From: Sporosarcina trichiuri
GTDB taxonomy: Bacteria > Bacillota > Bacilli > Bacillales_A > Planococcaceae
NCBI RefSeq assembly: GCF_030406775.1
Contig: NZ_CP129119.1
Coordinates: 1,088,001-1,152,000 of the forward strand
Direction of reading: 5' to 3'
Length of the DNA stretch: 64,000 bases
In this document: positions 21,421 through 29,893 of the stretch, piece after piece
Numbering within the stretch: position 1 is the first letter of the stretch
Layout of the letters: every line of letters starts with the position of its first letter
Program-made: the position numbers and the translations under genes
Notes under the pieces: generated by a model
The model's database searches: none
What the model was told of the DNA's origin: nothing
What the model saw: only the letters and a program-made list of their open reading frames with translations

Positions 21421-22227
21421 TCAATCTGCCTGTTCCTCCGTTTGCAGAAGGTTTGCCGCCTCGGCGATCACGGCGATCGTCCTGTTGAGTTCGTCTTCCG
21501 TATTGCCGATGCCGCCCAGCTCGATCAGGATGAAGCCAGGATGAAGATCCTGATTGTATTTCCCATCGACCCCCGGTCCGCCTTTCAGCAGGATGTTGCG
21601 CGTGATTCCGGGGACGATCGCTTCCATCTGAGCGGCCAGATCCTTTGCTGCCCGGTAATTCTTCTTATACTGGGGATGTTCCTGACCGACGACCATTGCA
21701 ATCTTTGCATAGCGGTTCTCCTCGTATTCCACGGTTGTCTTCCCTGCGGGCACAGAATCCCTATGGATGTCGAACACAAAATCATATTCTTTGCCTGCCA
21801 GTGCTTTTTCCAGATACGGACGTATTGCTTTGTATGATCGGTGATAAGGGATTTTCTGTTTGACCATCTCTTTTTGGATGTCGACAGGCAGGATATCCGC
21901 TTCCGCACCCATGGCATCCAGCTGAAGACGGAGCGTTTCACCGAACTTGGTGATGTTTTCTGTTTTATGGGAAACGGCCACTTTCCCATCTGCAGCCTTG
22001 GTGATCGGTTCATACGCTTCCTCCGAATGGGTGAAGTGGAGGAGGATCTTTTTCCGGTCTGCAGCTTTCGGCGGTTCAAGTACATTCGATGCATAGACGA
22101 TGTACGCTTTCTGTTTCAATGCGGCAGGCGCGCTGCCCGGCTGTTTGGCGGGAATCAGCTGGAGCAGGATCGGGAACAGAAAAAGTGCTAATACGGCAAA
22201 AGTCCAGATATACAGTGTTTTTTTCAA
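21421..22227 (-). CDS. spoIIP: Stage II sporulation protein P (peptidoglycan hydrolase), short form
   Basis: Cell-wall amidase/endopeptidase of the SpoIID-SpoIIM-SpoIIP engulfment machine. Here 268 residues: a membrane anchor at about 5-24, a short linker and the SpoIIP catalytic domain. Conserved residues appear in HFTHSEEAY (His67, Glu69), DIHRDS (His155) and YNQDLHPGFILIELGG (His229, Glu236). B. subtilis SpoIIP is about 400 residues, so the region between anchor and catalytic core is much shorter here. The start is TTG at 22227, six bases after GGGGGGA. A strong hairpin lies just upstream. Confidence 0.92.
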   Translation of the reverse strand: MKKTLYIWTFAVLALFLFPILLQLIPAKQPGSAPAALKQKAYIVYASNVLEPPKAADRKKILLHFTHSEEAYEPITKAADGKVAVSHKTENITKFGETLRLQLDAMGAEADILPVDIQKEMVKQKIPYHRSYKAIRPYLEKALAGKEYDFVFDIHRDSVPAGKTTVEYEENRYAKIAMVVGQEHPQYKKNYRAAKDLAAQMEAIVPGITRNILLKGGPGVDGKYNQDLHPGFILIELGGIGNTEDELNRTIAVIAEAANLLQTEEQAD

Positions 22228-22238
22228 GAGTCATCCCC

Positions 22239-22268
22239 CCGTCTCCGGCTACTATATGCCGGAGACGG
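22239..22268 (-). repeat. Perfect hairpin between gpr and spoIIP
   Basis: 11-base perfect inverted repeat (CCGTCTCCGGC and its complement) with an 8-base loop on the minus strand. No U-tract follows; the 3' arm runs directly into the GGGGGG ribosome site of spoIIP. It is more likely an mRNA structural or translation-control element than an intrinsic terminator. Confidence 0.8.
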
Positions 22269-22272
22269 CGAT

Positions 22273-23316
22273 TCAAGAACTTTTCTTGAACGAATGGATC
22301 CAGGAAGCAAGTGCCGAACTGAGTGCAGATGCATACAGCTGCACCCATCCGTCGATCTCCTTCGGGGAGATAAACGTCTTCAGCTGGTGATTCGACAGAA
22401 CCTCTTCGAACAGCTGGACGCGTTCCTCGTGCGGCCATGATGCCCAGTCACCGAATATCGGAATCAGGGTCTTCCGGTCGGCACCCTTATTCTCATTGTG
22501 CAGCCAGGGAGCTACGGACAGCTTGGCGGACGGTTTGCTCTCTTCCTCTATTTTAGCTGCCATGTAGCCGAATAATGTATCGATCGCATCCGCGATGAGT
22601 ACAGGCCCATCGACGACTGTCGGGATACCGATTGCAATTACAGGCACACCGAGCGTTTCCTGCGACACTTCCTTCCGGCTGTTGCCGACACCCGAACCCG
22701 GATGGATGCCTGTATCAGTGATCTGGATGGTCCGGCAAAGCCGGCCGCTGTCACGGGCGGCAAGTGCATCGATAACCACCAGCAGATCCGGGCGGATAAC
22801 GTCTGCAATCCCTTTGATGAAATCCGCTGTCTCCAGCCCAGTCTGTATCGTGACACCCGGTGCGTACAGGTAGATTTCCGCGCCGGTTTCCTGGTAGTAA
22901 TCCGGTACAATCGGCTGCAGGCGCTCCATCGTCAGCGGTCCGACTGCGTCAGGTGTCACATCCCGATTTCCGAGACCGACGAACAGCAGCTTGCTGTCGT
23001 CTTTCAATGCAAGCGGCTCTGTCAGACTCTTCAGCTGGCGCACCATCTCTTTCGTGAGCTTCGCCAGTCCGCTCTTGTCATCGGCATGCAGCAGCGGATC
23101 TGTCAGGGTGATATAGGTCCCTTCCTTTTTCCCGATCCGCTCTTCGCCCTTCTTGTCGATCCGCACTGTTGTCACAAGCATCCTGCCTTTTTTGTCTTCT
23201 CGGAACTCGACGCCCCGTGAGTTATCCAGCGTCTCTTTTTCATCTTCAGTTCTATGTCTCACCATCTCTTCGCTTTCGACAACCAGATCCGTACGGTAAA
23301 AGTCATGGCTCTCCAT
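22273..23316 (-). CDS. gpr: Germination protease GPR
   Basis: Aspartate-type protease that degrades small acid-soluble spore proteins at germination; made in the forespore as a zymogen. The 347-residue protein keeps the family core: FRTDL-like start (FYRTDLVVE), GLGNRDVTPDAVGP, DALAARDSGRL and ISDTGIHPGSGVGN-like ITDTGIHPGSGVGN. I chose the ATG at 23316, six bases after GAGGTG, over the ATGs 6 and 21 bases upstream. I could not find a convincing sigma-G or sigma-F promoter by eye in the gap to rpsT. Confidence 0.96.
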   Translation of the reverse strand: MESHDFYRTDLVVESEEMVRHRTEDEKETLDNSRGVEFREDKKGRMLVTTVRIDKKGEERIGKKEGTYITLTDPLLHADDKSGLAKLTKEMVRQLKSLTEPLALKDDSKLLFVGLGNRDVTPDAVGPLTMERLQPIVPDYYQETGAEIYLYAPGVTIQTGLETADFIKGIADVIRPDLLVVIDALAARDSGRLCRTIQITDTGIHPGSGVGNSRKEVSQETLGVPVIAIGIPTVVDGPVLIADAIDTLFGYMAAKIEEESKPSAKLSVAPWLHNENKGADRKTLIPIFGDWASWPHEERVQLFEEVLSNHQLKTFISPKEIDGWVQLYASALSSALASWIHSFKKSS

Positions 23317-23404
23317 ATTCATCACCTCATTGTCCATTCTGGACGCGGGACAGGTTTTTTATGCTCTCTCATTTTGTTCAAACATATGCCCTATACTTTT
23401 CTTG

Positions 23405-23433
23405 TTGCATAAACGGCGTCAATTTGATAAGAT
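23405..23433 (+). promoter_or_regulatory. Possible promoter of rpsT
   Basis: TTGCAT (23405-23410), 17-base spacer, TAAGAT (23428-23433). Both boxes are imperfect. The leader would be about 67 bases. A TATAAA at about 23443 is an alternative -10 without a good -35. Confidence 0.4.
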
Positions 23434-23506
23434 TACTTTTGTTATAAAGAGATATCCGAGAAATAATGGAAACACTCTTCTTACCTGATTTTTGGAGGTG
23501 AATGAA

Positions 23507-23758
23507 ATGCCAAACATTAAAGGTGCCATCAAACGCGTAAAGCAAAGCAACGCTGCGAATGAGCAGAACTCAAGCACAAAAGCTGCAATGCGCTCTGCAG
23601 TTCGGAGAGCAGATGCTGCGATCAGCAGCAACGCTGACAACGCTGAGGAACTTAAGCGCGCTGCGATCAAACAATTGGACACTGCTGCCGGTAAAGGCCT
23701 TATCCATAAAAACACAGCTGCTCGTCAAAAAGCACGCCTTACAAAAAAAGCTTTGTAA
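23507..23758 (+). CDS. rpsT: 30S ribosomal protein S20
   Basis: 16S rRNA-binding protein of the 30S body. The 83-residue helical protein begins MPNIKGAIKRVKQ at the ATG at 23507, with TTTGGAGGTGA nine bases upstream; an earlier in-frame codon is inside the ribosome site. The tail (GKGLIHKNTAARQKARLTKKAL) is diagnostic. Transcribed away from gpr and towards holA. Confidence 0.97.
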   Translation: MPNIKGAIKRVKQSNAANEQNSSTKAAMRSAVRRADAAISSNADNAEELKRAAIKQLDTAAGKGLIHKNTAARQKARLTKKAL

Positions 23759-23762
23759 TGGT

Positions 23763-23795
23763 AAAAGCTGTCCGTCAATGACGGGCAGCTTTTTT
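23763..23795 (+). terminator. Bidirectional terminator between rpsT and holA
   Basis: 14-base perfect stem (23763-23776 with 23780-23793) with a 3-base loop, flanked by T-rich sequence on both strands (TTTTTT on plus, TTTTACC on minus). It serves both converging genes. Confidence 0.92.
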
Positions 23796-23797
23796 CG

Positions 23798-24808
23798 TTA
23801 TAACGGTTCCATGAAGAACAGTTCCAATACGCGTTCGCGGCTGACGGACGTCGTTTTCAGTTTCAGGTCGACAGCCGCCAGACGGTCGAGCACTTGGAGC
23901 AGCCGGTGTTCCGGCGGCATCGAACGGCTCGTCATGACCAGCTTGACCCTGTAGGGGTGCACATTGAGCATACTTGCAATCTGCTGCTGATGATACCCTT
24001 TTTTCTTGAGCGTGCCGACGTGGAGCATGAGACGTACCTGTCCCGCGATCAGCGACGTCATCGCGATCGGTTCTTCCCCATTCCGCAGCAGATCATGGTA
24101 GACCGCCAACGTCTTCGGACGGCTGCCTGAAATGTAAGCATCCGTCAGACGGAAAATTTCCGTTTCCGGCGACCGGGGAACAAGAAGATCGATGACCTCT
24201 TCCGTGATTTCTTTTCCTTCATCCAGATAGGAAGCGATTTTTTCAAGTTCCTTCGACAGCTGCATCATATTTTCCCCTGCCGTTCCGATCAGATAATCAG
24301 CCGTCTGCCGGTCGATGCTGCGATGCAGCGAACCGGCCTGATGCTGCACCCACACTGTCAGATCACTTCCCGATAACTTATTCGCTTCCACGACCACCGC
24401 GTGTTTCTGCATGAGCTTCGTGATCTTTTTGCGGGAATCCAGCTTTTCGTAAGGCGCAGTGAAGATGACGGTCGCTGTAGGCGACGGATGTTCCAGCCAT
24501 AACGCCAGCCTGTCCAGCGGATGATCGATCTTCTCTTTCCCTTTGTCTTTGGCCTTCAGGAATGACGCATTTTTCGCGACGATCACTTTACGGTCGCCGA
24601 AAAATGGCAGCGTATCCGCCTCCTCGATGACGAGGCCGGCAGACTGCTCTTCCAAATCGATATAGGTGACATCCTCCTCCGTGATCCCTTCCAGTCCGCT
24701 GATGATTTTGTCCACCGTCTGCTGCAGCAGATAGTGCTCGCTGCCCGTCAGCAGATAGACTGCCTGTCCGGCATTCTTCTCGATTTCTTTCCATGCCGCT
24801 GTTACCAT
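23798..24808 (-). CDS. holA: DNA polymerase III subunit delta
   Basis: Clamp-loader subunit that opens the beta clamp ring. The 336-residue protein has the AAA+-like fold with degenerate P-loop and the family stretches LLTGSEHYL, FFGDRKVIVAKNASFL, and a C-terminal collar domain (LIAGQVRLMLHVGTLKKKGYHQQQIASMLNVHPYRVKL). TGAGGTGAGG precedes the ATG. Position between comEC and rpsT is conserved. Confidence 0.95.
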   Translation of the reverse strand: MVTAAWKEIEKNAGQAVYLLTGSEHYLLQQTVDKIISGLEGITEEDVTYIDLEEQSAGLVIEEADTLPFFGDRKVIVAKNASFLKAKDKGKEKIDHPLDRLALWLEHPSPTATVIFTAPYEKLDSRKKITKLMQKHAVVVEANKLSGSDLTVWVQHQAGSLHRSIDRQTADYLIGTAGENMMQLSKELEKIASYLDEGKEITEEVIDLLVPRSPETEIFRLTDAYISGSRPKTLAVYHDLLRNGEEPIAMTSLIAGQVRLMLHVGTLKKKGYHQQQIASMLNVHPYRVKLVMTSRSMPPEHRLLQVLDRLAAVDLKLKTTSVSRERVLELFFMEPL

Positions 24809-24962
24809 GGAACCTCACCTCACTCTGTCATCCATTATACCTCAACTCCGCTGCTGATGAAGAAATTGTGACAAATCGGAACACGATTGTCATATATCCG
24901 TTTTCCTGTGGATTTTTGCGGACGGTTGCTCTATACTTGAAGTTGAATCAGGAGGTGTAGCA

Positions 24963-25097
24963 ATGAACGAATTCGAAAAGGACGTTCAGTCCAAACGTAA
25001 TGATCTTCTTGACTCAGGTGTCGGCTTCATCGTATCTTTCGTAGGTTTCTCTTTAATTTGGGTAATTGCTACGATTGTCGAAGTCGCTGCGCGCTGA
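24963..25097 (+). CDS. yqzM: Small membrane protein YqzM
   Basis: A 44-residue protein starting MNEFEKDVQSKRNDLLDSG, followed by one hydrophobic helix (about 20-42). It matches the YqzM family in length, sequence pattern and location between holA and comEC. Function unknown. AGGAGGTG lies six bases before the ATG. It is followed directly by a strong terminator. Confidence 0.9.
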   Translation: MNEFEKDVQSKRNDLLDSGVGFIVSFVGFSLIWVIATIVEVAAR

Positions 25098-25116
25098 TCA
25101 GACAATAGCAGTATGA

Positions 25117-25155
25117 AAAGGAAGACCCCGTCAGCCGGGGTCTTCCTTTTTTTTT
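25117..25155 (+). terminator. Terminator shared by yqzM and comEC
   Basis: 12-base stem (AGGAAGACCCCG and complement at 25119-25147), 5-base loop, then nine T on the plus strand; on the minus strand TTTTC follows. The comEC stop codon is in the loop, and the U-tract of the plus-strand terminator encodes three lysines of ComEC. Confidence 0.9.
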
Positions 25156-27410
25156 CTGGTCAATCGGATATCGAGCTGCCCGTCCCGGACCGATATGCCG
25201 ACAGTCCCATGGTCGGCCGTCACGAAGTATGGAATCTGCTGCTCGTCCAGCCGTGCGGTCACATTCGGATGCGGATGGCCGTACCGGTTGTTCCGGCCGG
25301 CTGAAATGACTGCGAGCCGCGGCTGGAGGAATTCCAGGAACTCCGCGGTTGTCGATGTATCACTCCCGTGGTGCCCCGCCTTCAGGACGACCCCCCTCCA
25401 GTCCATATGGCCATAGCTGCGGATGATCCTATGTTCCCCATCAGTCTCCAGGTCTCCGGTGAACAAGAATCTATGCGTTCCCGTTTCCATCAGCAATACA
25501 AGGGAACTGTCATTATGCGTGTACTGATCATCGAACGGCGACAAGTAGGTGAACCGGATGTCTCCGGCGTGCCAGGCATCTCCGGACTGCCTGCTGAGCA
25601 GCTCCGTCCGGCGGCGTTCCGCTTCAGCAGCAACCGGGATCATCTGCTCTTCCTGCAGACTGCCGGCGGGCGCATGGACTGCCGCTGTCCTTATGTCCCG
25701 GAGCACTTCATCCGCCGCCTCCATATGATCCAGATGCGCATGTGTGATGACCAGCGTATCGATCCGGCTGATCCCTCTGCCTTTCAGGAACGGGACGACA
25801 AGCTGGCTGCCGATCTGGAACGGCTTCTCGGGAGTCCGCCAATCGGGGTCACTGTACGGAACATTCCCTCCCGTATCGATGACATACACCGCTTTGCGGT
25901 GCGGCAGCTCGATGACGATGCTGTCCCCCTGCCCGACATCCAGGTACGTGACATGCAGTGCAGGATCGAGGTATGGTTTCAGATGGAACAGCAGCATGGG
26001 TGCAGCCAGGATCACTATCCCGCTGGATATGCGTCCGGTCCTTTCAATATTGACGAACCCCAGCATGACAGCCAGCACCATCAGGCCGATCCACCCGCCT
26101 GACGGCTGTCCGGCCGTCCACATCTGGTATGGCAGATCTGCAAGCCAGGCAGTGCAGACGGTGAGCAGGGACCTGAGCGGTTCATAGAGCGCAAACAGAG
26201 GGAGCGCTGCTGTACCGGATACAAGTGAAACGGCAAGCAGGATGATATTCGCGGGCAGGATGATGACAGAGTAAAGCGGTACATACACCAAGTTGACCAC
26301 GAATGATGACAGCGACAGCTCATAGAAATGGTACAGCAGGATCGGGGCAAGAGCCGTCTGCGTGATCGCTGTGACACTTGCGGATAAACCGAGGGCGGAT
26401 GTGCGGCTTTGGAGGAACCGGGCGGAATAGATCAGTGAAAAGGCTGCCCCATAGGACAGCTGGAAACCCGGCTGGAAGAGGATATACGGTTTCAGGATGA
26501 GGAAACCGAGCGCGCTGAGCGCCAATGCATCATCCATCGGCAGGCGGATCTTCCCTGTCAGCGTCAGCAGGATCAGCATCGTCACCGTCACGGCACGCCA
26601 CACGGACGGCGCACCTCCAGCTAAAAGTGCATAGCAGGGCAGCAGGACGAGCAGCAGCGAGTCGACTGTTTCAATCCGGATATGCAGGCGCTTCGCCGCT
26701 GTCCGGAAAAGGATTGTAAGGAGTCCGACATGGAGACCGGATATCGCAAACAGGTGGGTGATGCCGAGCGTCCGGTATTGTGCCGATACTTCCTCGTCCA
26801 TGCTGCTCCGGTCGCCGATCAGGAGAGCCTCCGCCTCCGTCCTGAGCGATTCAGGAAAAACCTTCCGGATATGCTGTTTCAGTTTCTGCCGCTGCGCATG
26901 CAGCCGTGCCAGTCGGCGTGTATCCCGTTGCCCTGCGATCTTAAGGCTGTCCGCCTTGTACAGCAGGGCGGCGCCATTCATGCGCAAATAGGATGCCATG
27001 TCGAAAGCATACTGATGTGCCGGAGCCTCAGGCGGTTCCGCTGAACCGGTCACCGTGATGGCCCTTCCGGCCAAGACATAGTTTTGGAGTATCTGTTTTT
27101 CCTGTTCATCCGAAATCGTATACAGCACATAATAGACGATGCCATCCGTTGTTTCAGCGAAACCTTTCAGTCTTGCGCCGTCGATTTTCACTTGTTCTTT
27201 GAAGCGCATGATCTCCCTTCCGGTTTCCGCCGCGCCGGAATTGCTGGAAGCATTGCTTACTGATGAATGGTTGTGGAAAAAAGTGAAGGATAGAAACACA
27301 AAAAACCCGAACAGCAGGACCGCTGGAAAATCTTTTCTGTGTTTCATGAGAAGGGGGATGAGGGGAAGCTGCAGCCACAGCAGTTCAGCTGAGCCGTACG
27401 CAGCAAACAC
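25131..27410 (-). CDS. comEC: DNA uptake channel protein ComEC
   Basis: Polytopic membrane protein that carries single-stranded DNA into the cytoplasm during transformation. About 759 residues: N-terminal helices, a DUF4131/OB-like extracellular domain (about 70-160), the Competence domain with TLGITHLFAISGLHVGLL, many helices, and a C-terminal metallo-beta-lactamase domain with VGQGDS, THAHLDH and GHHGSD. Start is uncertain: the GTG at 27410 has no ribosome site, and the open frame continues upstream into comEB with plausible anchor sequence (see findings). No internal stop or frameshift. Confidence 0.93.
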   Translation of the reverse strand: MFAAYGSAELLWLQLPLIPLLMKHRKDFPAVLLFGFFVFLSFTFFHNHSSVSNASSNSGAAETGREIMRFKEQVKIDGARLKGFAETTDGIVYYVLYTISDEQEKQILQNYVLAGRAITVTGSAEPPEAPAHQYAFDMASYLRMNGAALLYKADSLKIAGQRDTRRLARLHAQRQKLKQHIRKVFPESLRTEAEALLIGDRSSMDEEVSAQYRTLGITHLFAISGLHVGLLTILFRTAAKRLHIRIETVDSLLLVLLPCYALLAGGAPSVWRAVTVTMLILLTLTGKIRLPMDDALALSALGFLILKPYILFQPGFQLSYGAAFSLIYSARFLQSRTSALGLSASVTAITQTALAPILLYHFYELSLSSFVVNLVYVPLYSVIILPANIILLAVSLVSGTAALPLFALYEPLRSLLTVCTAWLADLPYQMWTAGQPSGGWIGLMVLAVMLGFVNIERTGRISSGIVILAAPMLLFHLKPYLDPALHVTYLDVGQGDSIVIELPHRKAVYVIDTGGNVPYSDPDWRTPEKPFQIGSQLVVPFLKGRGISRIDTLVITHAHLDHMEAADEVLRDIRTAAVHAPAGSLQEEQMIPVAAEAERRRTELLSRQSGDAWHAGDIRFTYLSPFDDQYTHNDSSLVLLMETGTHRFLFTGDLETDGEHRIIRSYGHMDWRGVVLKAGHHGSDTSTTAEFLEFLQPRLAVISAGRNNRYGHPHPNVTARLDEQQIPYFVTADHGTVGISVRDGQLDIRLTRKKKEDPG

Positions 27411-27457
27411 TGATACGGCAGCTGAAATCGTGTAATAGATATAACGGGAAGGACGGA

Positions 27458-28021
27458 TCAGCCGCCAAATAACGATTGGGCTTTCTCAGTGAAACGTCTC
27501 AGGTCGTTTTCCGGGATGCCCGCCTGCTCCATTGTCATGAGCATTTCTTCGAACAGCTCCTGTTTCGGTGCTCTTTCAAAATCCAGACTTCCTGCGTCGA
27601 ATGGTATCCGATGCACATCGATCCCTGCGTGGCGGAACAGTTCGATCGCATACTCATTGTTCCGGTAATCCTGGCCAAAGAACACTTTTGAAATACCGGC
27701 CTGGATGATGGCTTTGGAGCATTGCAGACACGGGAAATGTGTCACATACAGCGTGGAGCCCGCCGCCGGGATCCCGAACTTCCCGCATTGCAGTAGGGCA
27801 TTCATCTCTGCATGGATTGTTCGGATGCAATGATTATCGACAACGTAGCAGCCTTGGTCGATGCAATGATCTCCGCCGGACACAGATCCGTTATAACCGC
27901 CTGCGATGATCCGGTTGTCACGTACGATGACTGCGCCGACTGCGAGTCTCGTGCAGGTGCTCCGGACGGCAAGCAGACTGCACTGCGCCATGAAAAACTG
28001 TTCCCAGGTGATTCGGTCCAT
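27458..28021 (-). CDS. comEB: dCMP deaminase ComEB
   Basis: Deoxycytidylate deaminase family enzyme in the comE operon; dispensable for DNA uptake in B. subtilis. The zinc motif TIHAEMNAL provides His70 and the catalytic Glu72, and PCLQC supplies Cys98 and Cys101. Length 187 is typical. It lies 30 bases after comEA and its end adjoins or overlaps the true start of comEC. Confidence 0.95.
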   Translation of the reverse strand: MDRITWEQFFMAQCSLLAVRSTCTRLAVGAVIVRDNRIIAGGYNGSVSGGDHCIDQGCYVVDNHCIRTIHAEMNALLQCGKFGIPAAGSTLYVTHFPCLQCSKAIIQAGISKVFFGQDYRNNEYAIELFRHAGIDVHRIPFDAGSLDFERAPKQELFEEMLMTMEQAGIPENDLRRFTEKAQSLFGG

Positions 28022-28051
28022 GCTTCCATCTCCCTTCTCTATTGGAATGGT

Positions 28052-28723
28052 CTACTTCACCGTGATGGCATCCGCCAGTGCATCGAACGTCTTCTGCCCG
28101 ATTCCTGAAACTTTCATCAGGTCTTCCGCAGTCTGGAAAGTTCCGTTGTCGGTCCTGTAGGCGATGATGGCGGACGCTTTGGCAGGACCGATGCCGTTCA
28201 GCGTCATCAGCTCGGTTTCGTCCGCCGTGTTGATGTTGATGAGTGCAGAAGACCCGCTGCCCTGGACCGTTTCCGATATGCCTGCAGATTCAAACACCGG
28301 CATCTCTTCACCTTCTGCCGGAACATAGATCACCATCTGGTCGGCCAGCAGCTGTGCATGATTGAGCAGCCGGCTGTCCGCAGACTCTGCATAGCCGCCT
28401 GCTGCTGTGATGGCATCGATGACCCGCTGGCCTTCTTCGAAGGTATAGACATTCGGGTGCAGGACAGCACCCTTGACATCCACCATCACAGGCGGAGGGA
28501 CAAGGGGTTCTGCATCCTCCGCTGTTTCGGCGGGATCTTCCGGTCTGCCGTCTTCAGGCAGGGCAGCCTGGGGTGTGTTGAAATTATCATTTTGAGGGAG
28601 CAGCCCGGTATCCGCCTGTCCTCGGGGAAAGAACAGGATTGCCGAAATCACCGCTGCTATCGCGAGAGGAGTGGTGACTTTCCGCCATTTTCCGAAAAGC
28701 AATTCAGAAAACAGAGGCGTCAT
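28052..28723 (-). CDS. comEA: DNA receptor ComEA
   Basis: Membrane-bound receptor that binds double-stranded DNA outside the cell. The 223-residue protein has a membrane anchor at about 17-33, an acidic/proline-rich linker, an SLBB domain at about 79-136 and two helix-hairpin-helix motifs at the C-terminus (NGIGPAKA at 176-183, SGIGQKTF at 206-213). The ATG at 28723 sits directly behind AAAGGG, an unusually short spacing, so the start could be off by a few codons. Confidence 0.94.
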   Translation of the reverse strand: MTPLFSELLFGKWRKVTTPLAIAAVISAILFFPRGQADTGLLPQNDNFNTPQAALPEDGRPEDPAETAEDAEPLVPPPVMVDVKGAVLHPNVYTFEEGQRVIDAITAAGGYAESADSRLLNHAQLLADQMVIYVPAEGEEMPVFESAGISETVQGSGSSALININTADETELMTLNGIGPAKASAIIAYRTDNGTFQTAEDLMKVSGIGQKTFDALADAITVK

Positions 28724-28796
28724 CCCTTTCTGTATAGCTTGGCTCGCCTTGACGAGCCCCCTCCACTATACCTCATTTCCCTATGAAGAGGAACCG

Positions 28797-29531
28797 CTAT
28801 TTTCTCACTTGGAAAAAGACTCTTTCACTTTCCTCTTCCGGCGCTTCCTCTTCCCAATCCGCAAAGATGCGTTCGATTGAGAAGCCTGCTTTTTCAAGCA
28901 GCTCCGCGTACGTCATGATTGGAAATGTCCTCTGATAATGGACTTCGTCGAAACGATCGTATCGTCCGTCATCTCCCTTGACGAAAAATGCAAGTTCCGA
29001 ATGGACGGAGTGCATTTCCGCGCCGGGCTCGGTTTCCCATATGTATGAAATCCCGGGACTGTCATACGTGAAGGGGCCCTCCGGGAACAGGATGTCCGTC
29101 TTGAAGGTCGAGTGGACATCGAACAGCAGGGTCCCGCCGGGTTTCAAGGCTTTGTGGATCCCCTGGAACGTCCTGCTGACATCGTGCTCGCTTTCCAGGT
29201 AGTTCAGTGAATCGATCGGAATGATCGCCGCGTCGAAACCCGTACCGGCATCCAGATCCTGCATCGCCTGATGGAGGAAGACTGCTGAAAGCCGCCTGTC
29301 TTCCAACCGTCTCCTGGCAATATCGAGCATTTCTTCGGACAGGTCGATCCCGGTTACATCCGCTCCGCGTTCTGCCAGCAGGACGGAGAGAATCCCAGTG
29401 CCGCAAGCGACATCCAGGATTTTCTTGTTACCAATAGGGCCCACTGCCGTTTCCAGAAGACTGATGTACGCTCCATAAGGGATGTCTGACATCAGTTCAT
29501 CGTAGACGGATGCAAATCGTGCATACATCAT
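28797..29531 (-). CDS. yqeM: SAM-dependent methyltransferase YqeM
   Basis: Class I methyltransferase of unknown substrate. The SAM site is visible as ILDVACGTGILSVLLAERGADVTGIDLS, and the chain has the YqeM-type C-terminal half. About 244 residues. Two consecutive ATGs (29531, 29528) overlap the rsfS stop, so translation is coupled; a reading to 29576 lies inside rsfS and is spurious. comER, which often follows comEA in relatives, was not seen on either strand. Confidence 0.9.
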   Translation of the reverse strand: MMYARFASVYDELMSDIPYGAYISLLETAVGPIGNKKILDVACGTGILSVLLAERGADVTGIDLSEEMLDIARRRLEDRRLSAVFLHQAMQDLDAGTGFDAAIIPIDSLNYLESEHDVSRTFQGIHKALKPGGTLLFDVHSTFKTDILFPEGPFTYDSPGISYIWETEPGAEMHSVHSELAFFVKGDDGRYDRFDEVHYQRTFPIMTYAELLEKAGFSIERIFADWEEEAPEEESERVFFQVRK

Positions 29532-29878
29532 CGGGCAGAGTCTTCTGCCACTTCGATCGACGGGGCATCTCCCCATAGTTTTTCAAGGTTATAGAATCCG
29601 CGCTCATCCTTATGGAAGACATGCGCAATAACGTCACCCAGGTCGACGAGAACCCATCTGCCGGCATCCATGCCCTCGATCCGTTTAACATCATGACCGC
29701 CTTCGGATGCTTTGTCCGCAATCTCGCGGGCGATCGCCTGTACTTGGCGCTCGGAATTCGCGTGGCAGATGACGAAGAAATCAGCCACAAGGGAGACACC
29801 TTCCATATTCAATACGACAATATCTTCAGCCCGTTTATCATCCGCAGCTTTGAAAGTTGTTTCAAGTAGTGTTGGCAT
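29528..29878 (-). CDS. rsfS: Ribosomal silencing factor RsfS
   Basis: Binds uL14 on the 50S subunit and blocks joining of the subunits in starvation. The 116-residue protein contains the family stretches DIVVLNMEGVSLVADFFVICHANSERQ (in part) and WVLVDLGDVIAHVFHKDERGFYNLEKLW (in part). It lies 15 bases after yqeK and overlaps yqeM, as in B. subtilis. Confidence 0.96.
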   Translation of the reverse strand: MPTLLETTFKAADDKRAEDIVVLNMEGVSLVADFFVICHANSERQVQAIAREIADKASEGGHDVKRIEGMDAGRWVLVDLGDVIAHVFHKDERGFYNLEKLWGDAPSIEVAEDSAR

Positions 29879-29893
29879 TCTGTCACTTTCCTT

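Noticed and set aside
23317..23480. Sigma-G or sigma-F promoter for gpr
   Set aside because: A CATAAAA and several GCATA-like boxes exist on the minus strand but none has the expected spacing, so I did not call one.
28724..28800. ComK box upstream of comEA
   Set aside because: Only one imperfect AAAG-N5-TTTT was found; two well-spaced AT boxes are needed for a call.
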